A DNA stretch of 64,000 nucleotides from Lachnoclostridium sp. UBA7215 (GCA_002490465.1 DKUB01000033.1:62001-126000); one strand, 5' to 3'. Shown: positions 7,952-17,865, numbered from the stretch's first letter. Numbers and translations: made by a program. Notes: generated by a model from the sequence alone, not told the origin.

Positions 7952-9166
7952 TCAGATGCCAGCACCACCGGAGTTTCCGCCAGCAATTCCACTTGTAATG
8001 GTTTTCTTACCAACTTTCGTGAGGTATTTAATGCGGATATAGTATCTCTGATTTTTCTTAAGAGCTTTTTTCTTGAATTTTGTAAAGCTGTATTTTGTTG
8101 TCTTTGCTTTTACAGTCTTTACCTTCTTATAACCAGATTCGGATTTTGTTGATACATAAATACTATAACCGGATGCCCCCTTAATCTTTGACCATTTCAA
8201 CGTAATCTTTTTGCGGTTTGCAGAGCGGATTACCTTAATACTAGAACAGGAAGCATTGTAGTCATAGCCAGACCATGCACCATAAATCCTCTTATTATTT
8301 ACCACGATATAAGCACGGCAACGTGCCTTTGTAAAAATTCCCTTTTTGAATGGGTCAACAGAAATAGAGGTGGAGCTTGTGTCCTTTGTCAGTATGGATT
8401 TCCCTTTATAGTCCTGAAGCTGGAACTGGTAACCATCTACGTTGTTTACACTGTTCCATCCAAAAGAAGCGGAATTGGAGTATGACCAGAAATTCGTCAT
8501 GCTGACATAAGCAACTTTAGCCGGAGCTGTGCGCATATATACGAAACCATTAGGTGTACTGTACGCACTCTGGCCTGCTGAATTTAATTTTACTGCTAAA
8601 ACAAAGTAAGCAGCTCTTGTGGATGCCTGCAGTCCCTTAATTGTAAAGCTGTTTTTAGCAGAAGAACCAAGATTTGTGTAATTACCATAGGAGTCATAAC
8701 GGTAAATCATATAGCCGTCTGCACCAGGCATATTATTCCAGCTCATTGTAATAGTAGATGTTGTAGCATCTGTCTGTTTGAGCCCCTGGACTTCCTCCGG
8801 ACTTGTAATAACGTCAACAGAACCTGACTCTGCAATAGGTGTCTTACTGTCACTGTAATAACTGCCTGAATAGGCAACTAATTTCACATAATACCTGGAA
8901 CTTGATGTAAGCTGATAAATCGAAGTGGAAGTACCAGTTGCATAATCCATATAGACCCAGTTGTTATTATCTGTACTAAAGAAAATTTCATAGTGGTCCG
9001 CCCCGAGATAAGCATCCCATTTGAGCTCAACACTCTGTTCTCCGGCATCTGTCTGCGTAATATTTGCATTCCATGTTTCCAGTGCCTTACTTGTTGTTCC
9101 AGACACAAGCAATACGGTAAATGCTACCGCAAATGTCATAAACAACGTTGTTAAAGTTTTTTTCAT
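7952..9166 (-). CDS. Secreted fibronectin type III repeat protein
   Basis: 404 residues with an N-terminal signal peptide (about residues 1-29). Four fibronectin type III-like modules follow at roughly 30-120, 125-215, 217-305 and 308-395; each has the ... W-...-A-D-x-Y-x-I/Y core (for example ADHYEIFFS, ADGYMIYRY, VDGYQFQLQ, ASGYSIYVS). The last module is lysine-rich and ends in a Gly/Ser tail. No catalytic domain or sorting signal is present, so it may be a surface scaffold or adhesin. It faces the LRR gene; both are extracellular proteins but separately transcribed. Confidence 0.85.
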   Translation of the reverse strand: MKKTLTTLFMTFAVAFTVLLVSGTTSKALETWNANITQTDAGEQSVELKWDAYLGADHYEIFFSTDNNNWVYMDYATGTSTSIYQLTSSSRYYVKLVAYSGSYYSDSKTPIAESGSVDVITSPEEVQGLKQTDATTSTITMSWNNMPGADGYMIYRYDSYGNYTNLGSSAKNSFTIKGLQASTRAAYFVLAVKLNSAGQSAYSTPNGFVYMRTAPAKVAYVSMTNFWSYSNSASFGWNSVNNVDGYQFQLQDYKGKSILTKDTSSTSISVDPFKKGIFTKARCRAYIVVNNKRIYGAWSGYDYNASCSSIKVIRSANRKKITLKWSKIKGASGYSIYVSTKSESGYKKVKTVKAKTTKYSFTKFKKKALKKNQRYYIRIKYLTKVGKKTITSGIAGGNSGGAGI

Positions 9167-9242
9167 TTTTTGTCTCCTTTTCCTTATTAATATAGACTAT
9201 ATATCATTGCTGAGGTCAAAACATTCCAACCCCAGTATCTAT

Positions 9243-9271
9243 ACAATAAACAATTCCCAGCTTATTGTCAA
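9243..9271 (-). promoter_or_regulatory. Promoter of the Fn3 protein gene
   Basis: Minus strand TTGACA (9266-9271), 17 bp, TATTGT (9243-9248); it leaves a leader of about 70 nt. Confidence 0.65.
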
Positions 9272-9283
9272 TGGAAAATTTTC

Positions 9284-11074
9284 TCAGCAGTTTTTTTCTT
9301 TTATCATCCGCACCAACTTATGGCGGAATGCTTTTTCGCCGACATCCCCGCCATCAAATGCATATTTATTGAAATCAAAACGGCTGTCCGCAATCATTTC
9401 ACGCGTAAAAAACCGATCCTCACCGCCCTGGAAGGAAACCCAGACAGCTCCTGCCAGATCCTCCTCTGTATAATCCGAGACATCCACAAGCAGTGGAATG
9501 GCCGACTGGTCCATGAGAAATACATGGGCATATGTCCCTACCGTTTCTGCTAAACGGGCAATATTTAACTGTTTCTTTGCGTCTTCTTCCTCAACGGCAA
9601 GAACAACAGGAAGATTTCTTCTGTGGTCAGCAATAAAGCTGCTCAGCATCTCAATATCCTTCATATTGCGAATCCGGCCCGGTTTTAATGACATCGGAAT
9701 TACATCCTCATAACCAATCCGGCGGAAAATCTCATCCACAAAACGAGGCTTGGAGAAACTCTCGCGCACAAGACGGTCCGGGGTGTGACAGTAATCACAA
9801 TCGACATTCATACGAATCCTGTCGCTCATTTCAAGACTTGCATTCGTCCTCCACACCACACCATTTCTTGTTGTATCTATATAATCCATTGTCAATTTAT
9901 AAAATCCAAGAGAAATATTCCCTAAGATTTTTAAATTGTATCCGGCCTCATGCACCTCATAGTCCACCGGCTCGTCCGGTATATCAGAGACAATGTTGCG
10001 AAATCTCGTCTGCGCCCAGGCGGCAATCATTCGGACAGCCGCCAGAAATTCCTGCTGAACCTGCGTTTTGGAATCATGAGATAAAAGTACATGAAGCTGA
10101 AAGGATGGCGTTACATCTAACGGTTTTAATTCCGGGCGCTCTATCTTTAACGCTTTCTCTTCTTTTAACACCTCATAACAGAGTTTACTGAGTTTGCGTT
10201 TTGTACGCGCATCATAGGAAGTCACCACATCATTGGCCACTTTCAGCACTAAGTTATAGGTGATTTTATCATGCTGTCCGTCCCGAAGCAGGGCAAAAAT
10301 AACCTGATCCCTGTCACAATGATACAGTCCATAAGCCACTTCCGGGTTTTTATTTAAAAAATTTTCTAATTCCAGTGACAGAGGCTGCGTGTGAAAACGA
10401 AGGCGGTACTTCCCCTTCATCATCATTTCCCAATTTCCCTCTTCGTAATGATAGAACGACAGCTTATCAAAAACACTTAATGTTGACCAGTCACAGAGTT
10501 CAAGATTGGCAAGCACACAGTTGAGCGTACGGGACAAATCCTCATTATTCCGCCAAAATTCCTCGCCATGAACAGACTTATAGCGCATATCATGCTCAAT
10601 TTCATGCCATCCCTCAAAAGATATTGTGCGCAGCTGTACCTCAAAGGTAAAATCTGCCGGAATACCACTGATATCCCCATTATATATTCTCTGATACTCA
10701 TCCGGAACACGAAACACACCGTTTAATTTTGTGGCTTTAAATTCCTCCTCTGTCGTCCCCGTCTGAGACCACTCTCCAATCCGGCAAAAGGTCTCCTCCA
10801 GAATCGTGTGAAGAATTGGCAGGTCATCATTATAATATACAACGATACGCAGGCCAATCAAATCCTGCAGTTTCTTTTCATCCTGAGCAAATCCATATCC
10901 GCCCTTTGCAAGCTTCCCGACAATAGAAGCCGGCGTTTTGGCACGATGAAATATACGAAAATAAATCCCCGCCCTGTCAAGAATCCCCGCGATGTCCTCC
11001 TCTAACCGTTCTCCGATTCCTTCTAATTGGGCTATGTGAATCTTTTCGCTGATTTCTTCCTCTTTAAACCTCAT
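9284..11074 (-). CDS. Large RelA/SpoT-domain protein with novel C-terminus
   Basis: 596 residues. Residues about 30-170 match a (p)ppGpp synthetase (RelA/SpoT) domain: basic R-x-K...S motif at 44-50, KLQDLIGLRIVVYY near 68-81, and EVQLRT...W..IEHDMRYK at 145-166. There is no HD hydrolase domain and no TGS/ACT. The usual substrate loop N-G-Y-x-S-x-H is not present; its place is taken by a segment around LNGVFRVPDEYQR (117-129), so activity or substrate may differ from ordinary synthetases. The next about 220 residues are alpha/beta of unknown type, and residues about 430-596 form a further alpha/beta region (LPVVLAVEEE..., ARLAETVGTYAHVFLMD) that I cannot assign. Possible roles are an alarmone synthetase or a toxSAS-like nucleotide or tRNA pyrophosphokinase. 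Standalone small synthetases are about 200-250 residues, so it is much longer. Confidence 0.75.
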   Translation of the reverse strand: MRFKEEEISEKIHIAQLEGIGERLEEDIAGILDRAGIYFRIFHRAKTPASIVGKLAKGGYGFAQDEKKLQDLIGLRIVVYYNDDLPILHTILEETFCRIGEWSQTGTTEEEFKATKLNGVFRVPDEYQRIYNGDISGIPADFTFEVQLRTISFEGWHEIEHDMRYKSVHGEEFWRNNEDLSRTLNCVLANLELCDWSTLSVFDKLSFYHYEEGNWEMMMKGKYRLRFHTQPLSLELENFLNKNPEVAYGLYHCDRDQVIFALLRDGQHDKITYNLVLKVANDVVTSYDARTKRKLSKLCYEVLKEEKALKIERPELKPLDVTPSFQLHVLLSHDSKTQVQQEFLAAVRMIAAWAQTRFRNIVSDIPDEPVDYEVHEAGYNLKILGNISLGFYKLTMDYIDTTRNGVVWRTNASLEMSDRIRMNVDCDYCHTPDRLVRESFSKPRFVDEIFRRIGYEDVIPMSLKPGRIRNMKDIEMLSSFIADHRRNLPVVLAVEEEDAKKQLNIARLAETVGTYAHVFLMDQSAIPLLVDVSDYTEEDLAGAVWVSFQGGEDRFFTREMIADSRFDFNKYAFDGGDVGEKAFRHKLVRMIKEKNC

Positions 11075-11092
11075 TGTTTCTATACTCCCATC

Positions 11093-11608
11093 CTAGAAAT
11101 AATCCCCGAAGTCATTATCCATGTCAAAGTCATAGCCATCTGCAAAATCATCACTCTCATTGATATCAAAGTCAAACCCGTTATCCTCATCCTCGTCCTC
11201 ACTCTCATTAAAAATGGGGGCGTTGTTTGTGATATGTTTTCTCGCCTGCGAGCCGGATACCGTTACACAAACAAATAAAATAATCATAATAAGAACACCG
11301 ATTCCGGCCACAATGCCAACAAATAACCCGGTATTTTTTTTATAATGCGGTTCATTTTCCGAAAACTGTGCCGATTGTGCAGATGAAGCTTTATTCCAAC
11401 CAAAGTCCGACTCCGCACTCCCATATTGCACCGGTTCTACTCTTCCGGGGTCAGCTGCCTCCTGCGTCGGTTTCCCCGGCTCATTTGCTGCCGCAAACGG
11501 CTCTGTCACGGCCGCATTCTCCTCTGTCCGGACTGGCGTTCCGCACTCCACGCAAAATTTATCTTCATCCCCCAATTGATGTCCGCAATTTTGACAAAAC
11601 ACAAGCAT
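11093..11608 (-). CDS. Zinc-ribbon single-pass membrane protein with acidic tail
   Basis: 171 residues. The N-terminal zinc ribbon CQNCGHQL...FCVECG has two CxxC pairs (Cys5/8 and about 19/22). A low-complexity linker follows, then one membrane helix at about 97-118 (LFVGIVAGIGVLIMIILFVCV), and a strongly acidic Asp/Glu/Phe-rich tail predicted outside. The architecture (cytoplasmic zinc ribbon plus membrane helix) is common in Firmicutes, but the function is not established. It lies 18 nt upstream of the RelA/SpoT-like gene on the same strand, so both may be one transcript. Confidence 0.7.
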   Translation of the reverse strand: MLVFCQNCGHQLGDEDKFCVECGTPVRTEENAAVTEPFAAANEPGKPTQEAADPGRVEPVQYGSAESDFGWNKASSAQSAQFSENEPHYKKNTGLFVGIVAGIGVLIMIILFVCVTVSGSQARKHITNNAPIFNESEDEDEDNGFDFDINESDDFADGYDFDMDNDFGDYF

Positions 11609-11683
11609 TCCTCGCTTTCATTTGCATTATTATATAGAATACAGTATAACACACTACCGACAAAAAGTCCATGGGGGAAAGCC

Positions 11684-13447
11684 CTAGTTCAGCTGATAAT
11701 ATAAGCCCTTTTTTGCCATCAGTTCCTCATGGCTGCCGGATTCCGCAATGCCTTTATTGGCTATATATAAAATCCTGTCTGCACCGCGTATGGTAGAAAG
11801 CCTGTGAGCCACCATAAACGCAGTTTTGTCTTTGAGCAGCACATCCAATGCCTGGCGGATAAGGTTCTCCGTCTCCGTATCAATAGAACTGGTTGCTTCA
11901 TCCAAAATAACAACCGATGGATTTTTCAGGACAATCCGGGCAAATGAAAGGAGCTGTTTCTCCCCCGCAGATAACCCGGCTCCCCGCTCTTCAAGAATAT
12001 GGTTGTAGCCTCCATAAAGCTTACGGATAAAAGCATCTGCAAAAATTGTCTCCGCCGCCTTTATACATTCCTCATCCGTTGCATCAAGCCGACCATAGCG
12101 GATATTTTCCATAACGGTACCATGGAAGATAAACGGATCCTGCATAAGCACACCGACTTCTCTGCGCAGTGAGTACAGCGTTACATCCCGCACATCTACG
12201 CCGTCGATCTCTACGCTCCCCTGCCTCACGTCATAAAATCTGGTCAGCATGTTGATGACCGTAGTCTTTCCGGCACCGGTCGGCCCGACAAGGGCAATCG
12301 TCTCCCCCGGCTTTACATGAAGGTCAAAATGCTCCAAAATATCTGTCCCCTCATCATATCCAAAAGTTACATCATTAAAATCAACCTGCCCTTTTACGTG
12401 ACTGAGTTCCTTCGCATCCTCTTTCTCATCAATATCTACCGGACAGTCAATCGTGTCAAAAACCTGCTCTAAATTTGAACTCACCTGGGCCAGCTGCTGG
12501 ATAATAATGGCAATCTGCGTTAGCGGACCGGAAAACTGGGTCATATATGTCGTAAAAGCCACCACAGTACCGGCACTCATTGCTGCGTTGCCGCCAAGCA
12601 TCAAATACAGGCTCAGGCCATAGAGGCACAGGGTACCCACATTCCAGAAAATCTCAACGAGAGGTGTATTTAATTCGTTCCGGTAAACAATCCGCATCCA
12701 CTGTAAAAGGCTCGCATTGTGTACTTCTTTATAGATGTCCATGCACCGGCTGCTCTGATTATAGCTTTTGACAATTTTTCCCCCCATAATTGTCTCAATC
12801 AAAAAAGCTGTACGGTTCGACAGTTTCGCCCTGTGTCCCGCAAACAATTTCCGAATCGCAAATCGCAGAGAAAACACACATGCCATCATCGGCACTACAG
12901 CAGCAAAGACAACACCCGTCAGCTGGGGACTGAGACCGAGCATAAAGAACGTCACTATAATAATTTTCACAATATAGCCTAATAAAAGGACAACATAATT
13001 AGTAAAAAAGTTTGCCAGATCGTTGATATAATCCGTGACACGAACCACTATTTTCCCATCCGGCTTGGAATCAAAATAATCAAACGAAAGCTTTTGCAGC
13101 TTATAAAAAGCATCCTGACGTATTTGGGCAATCACCTCATGCCCCATAACACCCATCAGCCTTTGATGAAGCCATGTCACAATAATTTCAATTGCTGCCA
13201 GAACAGCCATCCCGGCAATTACAAGGGCAAGCATCCGGTAATTCTCACTCACAACAACTTCATTAATTATCTTTTTTAACAGGATAGGGCTTACCATTGC
13301 CACGGCTGATGCCACAACCATCAGGACGCAGACTGCCACAAAATATTTTGTATGAGGCAGGATATAGCGCACAACCCGGCCAAGCTGATGAATATCAATT
13401 TTCCGCTCTATGACCTCATCCTGAAAATATGTATTTCTCTTTGCCAT
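11684..13447 (-). CDS. ABC exporter half-transporter, subunit 2
   Basis: 587 residues from the ATG at 13447 (GAGG upstream), 1 nt after the stop of the partner gene; in-frame codons further upstream lie inside that gene. Six membrane helices (about 30-310) precede an ATPase domain with Walker A GPTGAGKTT, signature LSAGEKQ, Walker B VVILDEATSSID and the HRLST switch histidine. The catalytic Glu is intact. Together with the upstream subunit it should form a heterodimeric exporter of the LmrCD/BmrCD type, moving drugs, lipids or peptides out of the cell. Substrate unknown. Confidence 0.9.
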   Translation of the reverse strand: MAKRNTYFQDEVIERKIDIHQLGRVVRYILPHTKYFVAVCVLMVVASAVAMVSPILLKKIINEVVVSENYRMLALVIAGMAVLAAIEIIVTWLHQRLMGVMGHEVIAQIRQDAFYKLQKLSFDYFDSKPDGKIVVRVTDYINDLANFFTNYVVLLLGYIVKIIIVTFFMLGLSPQLTGVVFAAVVPMMACVFSLRFAIRKLFAGHRAKLSNRTAFLIETIMGGKIVKSYNQSSRCMDIYKEVHNASLLQWMRIVYRNELNTPLVEIFWNVGTLCLYGLSLYLMLGGNAAMSAGTVVAFTTYMTQFSGPLTQIAIIIQQLAQVSSNLEQVFDTIDCPVDIDEKEDAKELSHVKGQVDFNDVTFGYDEGTDILEHFDLHVKPGETIALVGPTGAGKTTVINMLTRFYDVRQGSVEIDGVDVRDVTLYSLRREVGVLMQDPFIFHGTVMENIRYGRLDATDEECIKAAETIFADAFIRKLYGGYNHILEERGAGLSAGEKQLLSFARIVLKNPSVVILDEATSSIDTETENLIRQALDVLLKDKTAFMVAHRLSTIRGADRILYIANKGIAESGSHEELMAKKGLYYQLN

Positions 13448-13448
13448 A

Positions 13449-15269
13449 CTAAACCTCGTTTCCAGCCATGCTGTAAAAATCCACAACGGCCTTTTTCTGC
13501 GCCTCCTGAATGTTATACACCGATGCAAAATGACCGTTTAACGCCATAAGTTCCCTGAAACTCCCCCGCTCTGCAATCCGGCCATCTATGAGATATATAA
13601 TCTCATCACAGTCAACGACGGATGACAAGCGGTGCGCTGATATCAGAAGAGTACGGTCTGCATAGGAATTTCGTATTTCCCTCAGCAGCCGTTTTTCTGT
13701 CTCTACATCAAGGGCAGAGGTGGAGTCGTCAAACACAAGAACAGGAGCACCGCGAAGAAGTGCCCTCGCAATCGATACCCTCTGTTTCTGTCCGCCGGAA
13801 ATACCAAGCCCCCGCTCACCGATAATCGTGTCATACCCATCTTCTAACTTTCGGATAAAGTCATCTGCCTGGGCATGTTGTGCCGCACGGATAATCTCCT
13901 CATCCTCACATTCCGGATCCGAATAGGCAATATTGGAATCTACGGTGTTAGAAAATAAAAATACGTCCTGAAACACGTAAGCAAACTGTCTGCGCACCGA
14001 TTCCAATGTGTATTCTTTTATATTTACATCATTCATCCGGACAGCCCCCTCCGTCATATCGTGGACACGAATCAGAGACTCCAAAAGCACACTTTTTCCA
14101 CTTCCTGTCCCACCTACAATCCCGACACTTTTTCCATAAGGGATATCCAGGTCAATGTTCTGAAGAACTGTCTTCCCCTCTAATTCCATTGAGGCATTCT
14201 GCACGCAGATATGCGGCTTCACTTTCCCATCCAGCACCTTTTCCCCATTCGGGATCTTTGTCTCGCACTCAATAAATTTCATCATCTTGTAACCGGACAC
14301 AAGCTGCTGCTGCATCTGAAACATCATATTGTTAATCATGTTTATGTAATTCATAATTCTCAATACATAATCGGCACATGCCACTAAAAATCCGACCATC
14401 ATATGTCCATTCATAACAAGGATGGCACTGACGGCAATACTGCCAATATAAGCAAACTGTTTGATAGCATTAAAGACAGCCTCAAAGGTCGCTGACAGCT
14501 TTGCCTGCTTCACATAGGATTTTTTCAGATGCTCGTTTGATTTATCAAATTTCTCTTTTTCTTCTTTTTCATTTGTAAAAGAACGCACAAGGCGCACAGC
14601 TTCTATATTCTCCTGAACCATAAGATTCATATCGCTGTTACAGTCACGGATTTTCTGAAAATTCATGCGGGCAAGTTTTTTAAAGCGTATCAGGGATACC
14701 ACGAAAAAAGGAATCATGATAACCGGAATAATAAGCAGATACGGATTTACTGATGCCAGAAGAACAATTGCCGTAATCAGGACAAACCCGCTGTCTATTA
14801 TGTTCGGAATAATACGGCAGAACATATCTTTAAACATAATCGTGTCCATATTTACTGTCGTCAGAAGCTCACCCGTGTTGTAGTCGGATATTGTGTCAGA
14901 ATCCAGCTCCAGCAGTTTGGCAAACGTCACCATGCGAAGTTCCGTCTCCAGCTTCAGACCCAGCTTCTGATTCCACACATTTTTTATATAAATCAGTATC
15001 AGTTTCAACAATAACAGACCGGCAAATACTGCTGCCAGATTCCAGAACAGCTCCATCGTATGGACGGCACCAAAACGGCCATCCAGCATAAAAGAAAAAA
15101 TATTATCCTGCTGCACCGGATTGTCCTGAATCACATAATTAATAAACATTGCTGTTATCATCGGTAGCATCAGGTCAGCGGCCAGAGCTGTCAGGCTCAT
15201 AACCGTAGTGGCAATAATACCAGCAAGATGTTTTTTCCAGTATTTCCATCCAAATTTTAAAACTTCCAT
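13449..15269 (-). CDS. ABC exporter half-transporter, subunit 1
   Basis: 606 residues: six membrane helices (about 15-305) and an ATPase domain with Walker A GGTGSGKS, signature ISGGQKQRVSIARAL and Walker B VLVFDDSTSALD. The residue after the Walker B Asp is Asp instead of the catalytic Glu, a degenerate site typical of one subunit in heterodimeric exporters; the partner encoded next has the normal Glu. The two genes are 1 nt apart. It follows the two fused ATPase-permease genes after a 115-nt region full of hairpins, so expression may be linked or processed separately. Confidence 0.9.
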   Translation of the reverse strand: MEVLKFGWKYWKKHLAGIIATTVMSLTALAADLMLPMITAMFINYVIQDNPVQQDNIFSFMLDGRFGAVHTMELFWNLAAVFAGLLLLKLILIYIKNVWNQKLGLKLETELRMVTFAKLLELDSDTISDYNTGELLTTVNMDTIMFKDMFCRIIPNIIDSGFVLITAIVLLASVNPYLLIIPVIMIPFFVVSLIRFKKLARMNFQKIRDCNSDMNLMVQENIEAVRLVRSFTNEKEEKEKFDKSNEHLKKSYVKQAKLSATFEAVFNAIKQFAYIGSIAVSAILVMNGHMMVGFLVACADYVLRIMNYINMINNMMFQMQQQLVSGYKMMKFIECETKIPNGEKVLDGKVKPHICVQNASMELEGKTVLQNIDLDIPYGKSVGIVGGTGSGKSVLLESLIRVHDMTEGAVRMNDVNIKEYTLESVRRQFAYVFQDVFLFSNTVDSNIAYSDPECEDEEIIRAAQHAQADDFIRKLEDGYDTIIGERGLGISGGQKQRVSIARALLRGAPVLVFDDSTSALDVETEKRLLREIRNSYADRTLLISAHRLSSVVDCDEIIYLIDGRIAERGSFRELMALNGHFASVYNIQEAQKKAVVDFYSMAGNEV

Positions 15270-15285
15270 TTTTCCTCATTTCCGC

Positions 15286-15384
15286 AAGGTGAACCTCGTT
15301 CACCTTTGCTTTTTGCGCATTTCTGATATTTGTGTCAAGCAAAGCGTAGACACAAATTCGTAGGTTGAAAATTTCTTTCAACCT
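15286..15384 (-). repeat. Cluster A of three tight palindromes between ABC genes
   Basis: Three consecutive hairpins fill the 115-nt gap: AAGGTGAAC-CTC-GTTCACCTT (15286-15306), ATTTGTGTC...GACACAAAT (15328-15357, 12-nt loop), and AGGTTGAAA-ATTTC-TTTCAACCT (15362-15384), the last directly after the stop of the 826-aa gene. None has a T-tract on the minus strand, so they are not classical terminators. The TTTGTG/CACAAA stem recurs in clusters B and C. Confidence 0.75.
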
Positions 15385-17865
15385 TTACTCCTTTACTGCA
15401 AGGGTTGCCGGAGGCTTGGAAAGTATACCATAGACCGGCAGAATGCTGATGAACATATGCACAGCATAAATGGCAGCTAATAAAACAAACAACGACCACC
15501 ACGGGAAAATCAGATTCATTTCCAGTGACGGAACAGAGCTGATAAACCGGATAACCCCTCCGGTAATGAGCACTGCCGGGAGGGATGTGTAACAGGTCAT
15601 CAAAACCATCTCCAGCATATAAGCCTTTAAAATACTACCTCTTGAAATACCCAACAGACGATACACCGTCAGTTCTTCACTGCGGGATGACGCATTGGAT
15701 TTTATCGTAAAATACACCATTACAAGGGAAATCAATACAATGACAAATGTAATAAGGTTTGTTGCCCCCAGATTATCAGAATGGCTCTCTCTATACGCCT
15801 TAATCTGTTCTTTTGTGAGATCCGTAAGCGTAACATCAAATGCATTCTCGTATTCTTTTGCTGCCTTTCTGAAATAATCAATCGCCGCCGCTTTATCATT
15901 CGTATAAACCAAACACCCGTAATTCTCATAAATCATCAGATTCCGCATGTTCTGGCAGCCGACATCCGACATGACATAATCTACTGGGATATCATTAGAA
16001 AATGTACCTACGATTTTGTACTGAGTCTCATCAACGCCTAAAAAAAATGTCTCACCTTTTTCGGCAATTTCGTCTTCTATTATGGGTTCTGATGATTCAT
16101 TATAACGGTACATGGATTCATACAATCCCCTGCGTACCAGAACTTCATTATCCCTCAGTTTTAAATCCTTATAGTTTTCTGTATCCTCTAACTGTAGCTC
16201 TGCCACACTGGCAATTTTATAGCCATCGGCATTCATTCCAAGCAAAATATTCTGACCGCTGTACAGGACAGGCTGCTCCGTATCACTGATTCCAACCACG
16301 TGCAGCTGTTCATCTACGCCGCCAACGGTCAACACCATCCCAACATAGCTCTCCAGACCATCATGGAGGGAAGTAACCGGACCGTTCTGTTCCTCTGTCC
16401 TCTCTACGAGCAGCTTGTCAATGACTACCTCATCCCGCTTTTCGGGAAGGCGTCCGTACAGCAAATCCTCCTGCTGCAAATACTCGCTTGATGTGTAGGA
16501 ATAATTCTGCAGCATCTGAGTCAGATTTCCCAGCTGTGCATAGCCGCTTCCTGTCATATATACCTTCAGCTCCGGGATAAAAAACGGCGTCCCATGTGAA
16601 GTATCACTCAGGCTCTTTTCAAAAAATTCTTTTGAACGCAGCACATAATTGCCCGTTCTGCCAGTCATCGTTTGGGACACAGTTATGGAAATGCAGTGTG
16701 TATCTGCCCCAACAATCGCATTCTCGTCCACCGCAACGGTATTAATAAATTCTATCATTGTCACGCAAAGAAGCACCGCTGTAACCAACATAATTCCGAT
16801 GACGAATGCCTGTTTTTTCCCCATGAGATGGATGTTTTCAATGGTCATCCTCCAGATTTCCCTTGCGGACAGCTTTGCCTTGCCCTTACTTTTCAACTTG
16901 GGCAGGCTGTATTCCATCTTCTCTACCTCGGTCAAATCCATGTTGGGCCGTTCTTCATCAAGAATCTGCACCCCACTGTCCGCTCCCTCTATAATAATGT
17001 CACAGTCCATATGGTTCTGTATGTATAATTTATCTTCCTTCCATGCCAGGGTAAGGTTAATTCTCTGCGGCATGTCCGCTTTATTCTGGTAAAGTTTAAT
17101 CAGCGCCTGCCCACTCTCGAGCTGGCTTTGCTCCATCTCCTTCAAGTATATATTCGCATCATCACTCCGCTGATATGTCCCCGATGTCTTGTTTTCTTCG
17201 TCCCTGATAATTTTCCCATCACGGATTTCAATGATGCGGTCGGCAAAAAATCTGGCAATACGCTTCTCGTGGCTGACAAGAATGACAAGGCACTCTTTGG
17301 ATATGTTTTTCAAAATGCTCATCGTGCGGATTGTGTTCTCTTCGTCAAGGTTCCCCGTTGGCTCGTCAGCCAGTATTACATCCGGTGATTTTACTAACGC
17401 TCTGGCAATAGAAACCCGTTGCTTCTGCCCCCCAGAAAGTTTGGAAACTATTTTCTTTTTATATTTTGAAATACCAAGCGTTTCCAGAACATAATCTACC
17501 CTCTCTTCTTTTTCTTCCTCGGTCATCTGGTAGCGGTTCAGGGCAAGTTTAATATTGTAGGCAACCGAATAATCCTGCAGCAAATAATAATTTTGGAAAA
17601 CGTAGTCAAAATGCTCATTGCGGATCGGCTCCATTACTCTTGGGTTGTATTTTTTAATTGTTGTCCCATCAATTTCAATCGTTCCGCCCGAAAAAGTATC
17701 AATTCCCCCTATGGTGTTCAGAAGAGTAGTCTTTCCGGAACCACTCTCACCCAATATACACACAAGTCCGGTTGCCCCAAATTCCACGCTGACATCATTG
17801 AGGACATGCTGTTCATTCTTTTTCCCCTTATTATAATATTTTTGTAAATTTTCAACCCGGATCAT
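15385..17865 (-). CDS. ABC transporter, fused ATPase-FtsX permease (second of pair)
   Basis: 826 residues. The N-terminal about 230 residues are an ATPase (Walker A GESGSGKTTLL, signature LSGGQKQRVSIARAL, Walker B VILADEPTGNLD) of the LolD/MacB class. After a linker, one membrane helix lies at about 355-375, then a large extracellular region, then three helices near the C-terminus (about 705-730, 750-770, 785-815). This is the MacB-like FtsX topology with a fused ATPase. In Gram-positives such proteins act in peptide or antimicrobial resistance, export or signalling by mechanotransmission rather than substrate channels. Its start overlaps the previous gene by 4 nt, so the two probably form a heterodimer. 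No histidine kinase is adjacent. Confidence 0.88.
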   Translation of the reverse strand: MIRVENLQKYYNKGKKNEQHVLNDVSVEFGATGLVCILGESGSGKTTLLNTIGGIDTFSGGTIEIDGTTIKKYNPRVMEPIRNEHFDYVFQNYYLLQDYSVAYNIKLALNRYQMTEEEKEERVDYVLETLGISKYKKKIVSKLSGGQKQRVSIARALVKSPDVILADEPTGNLDEENTIRTMSILKNISKECLVILVSHEKRIARFFADRIIEIRDGKIIRDEENKTSGTYQRSDDANIYLKEMEQSQLESGQALIKLYQNKADMPQRINLTLAWKEDKLYIQNHMDCDIIIEGADSGVQILDEERPNMDLTEVEKMEYSLPKLKSKGKAKLSAREIWRMTIENIHLMGKKQAFVIGIMLVTAVLLCVTMIEFINTVAVDENAIVGADTHCISITVSQTMTGRTGNYVLRSKEFFEKSLSDTSHGTPFFIPELKVYMTGSGYAQLGNLTQMLQNYSYTSSEYLQQEDLLYGRLPEKRDEVVIDKLLVERTEEQNGPVTSLHDGLESYVGMVLTVGGVDEQLHVVGISDTEQPVLYSGQNILLGMNADGYKIASVAELQLEDTENYKDLKLRDNEVLVRRGLYESMYRYNESSEPIIEDEIAEKGETFFLGVDETQYKIVGTFSNDIPVDYVMSDVGCQNMRNLMIYENYGCLVYTNDKAAAIDYFRKAAKEYENAFDVTLTDLTKEQIKAYRESHSDNLGATNLITFVIVLISLVMVYFTIKSNASSRSEELTVYRLLGISRGSILKAYMLEMVLMTCYTSLPAVLITGGVIRFISSVPSLEMNLIFPWWSLFVLLAAIYAVHMFISILPVYGILSKPPATLAVKE

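Noticed and set aside
16649..17092. 147-codon rightward frame inside the ABC gene
   Set aside because: Antisense to a well-supported ATPase-permease gene; no ribosome-binding site.
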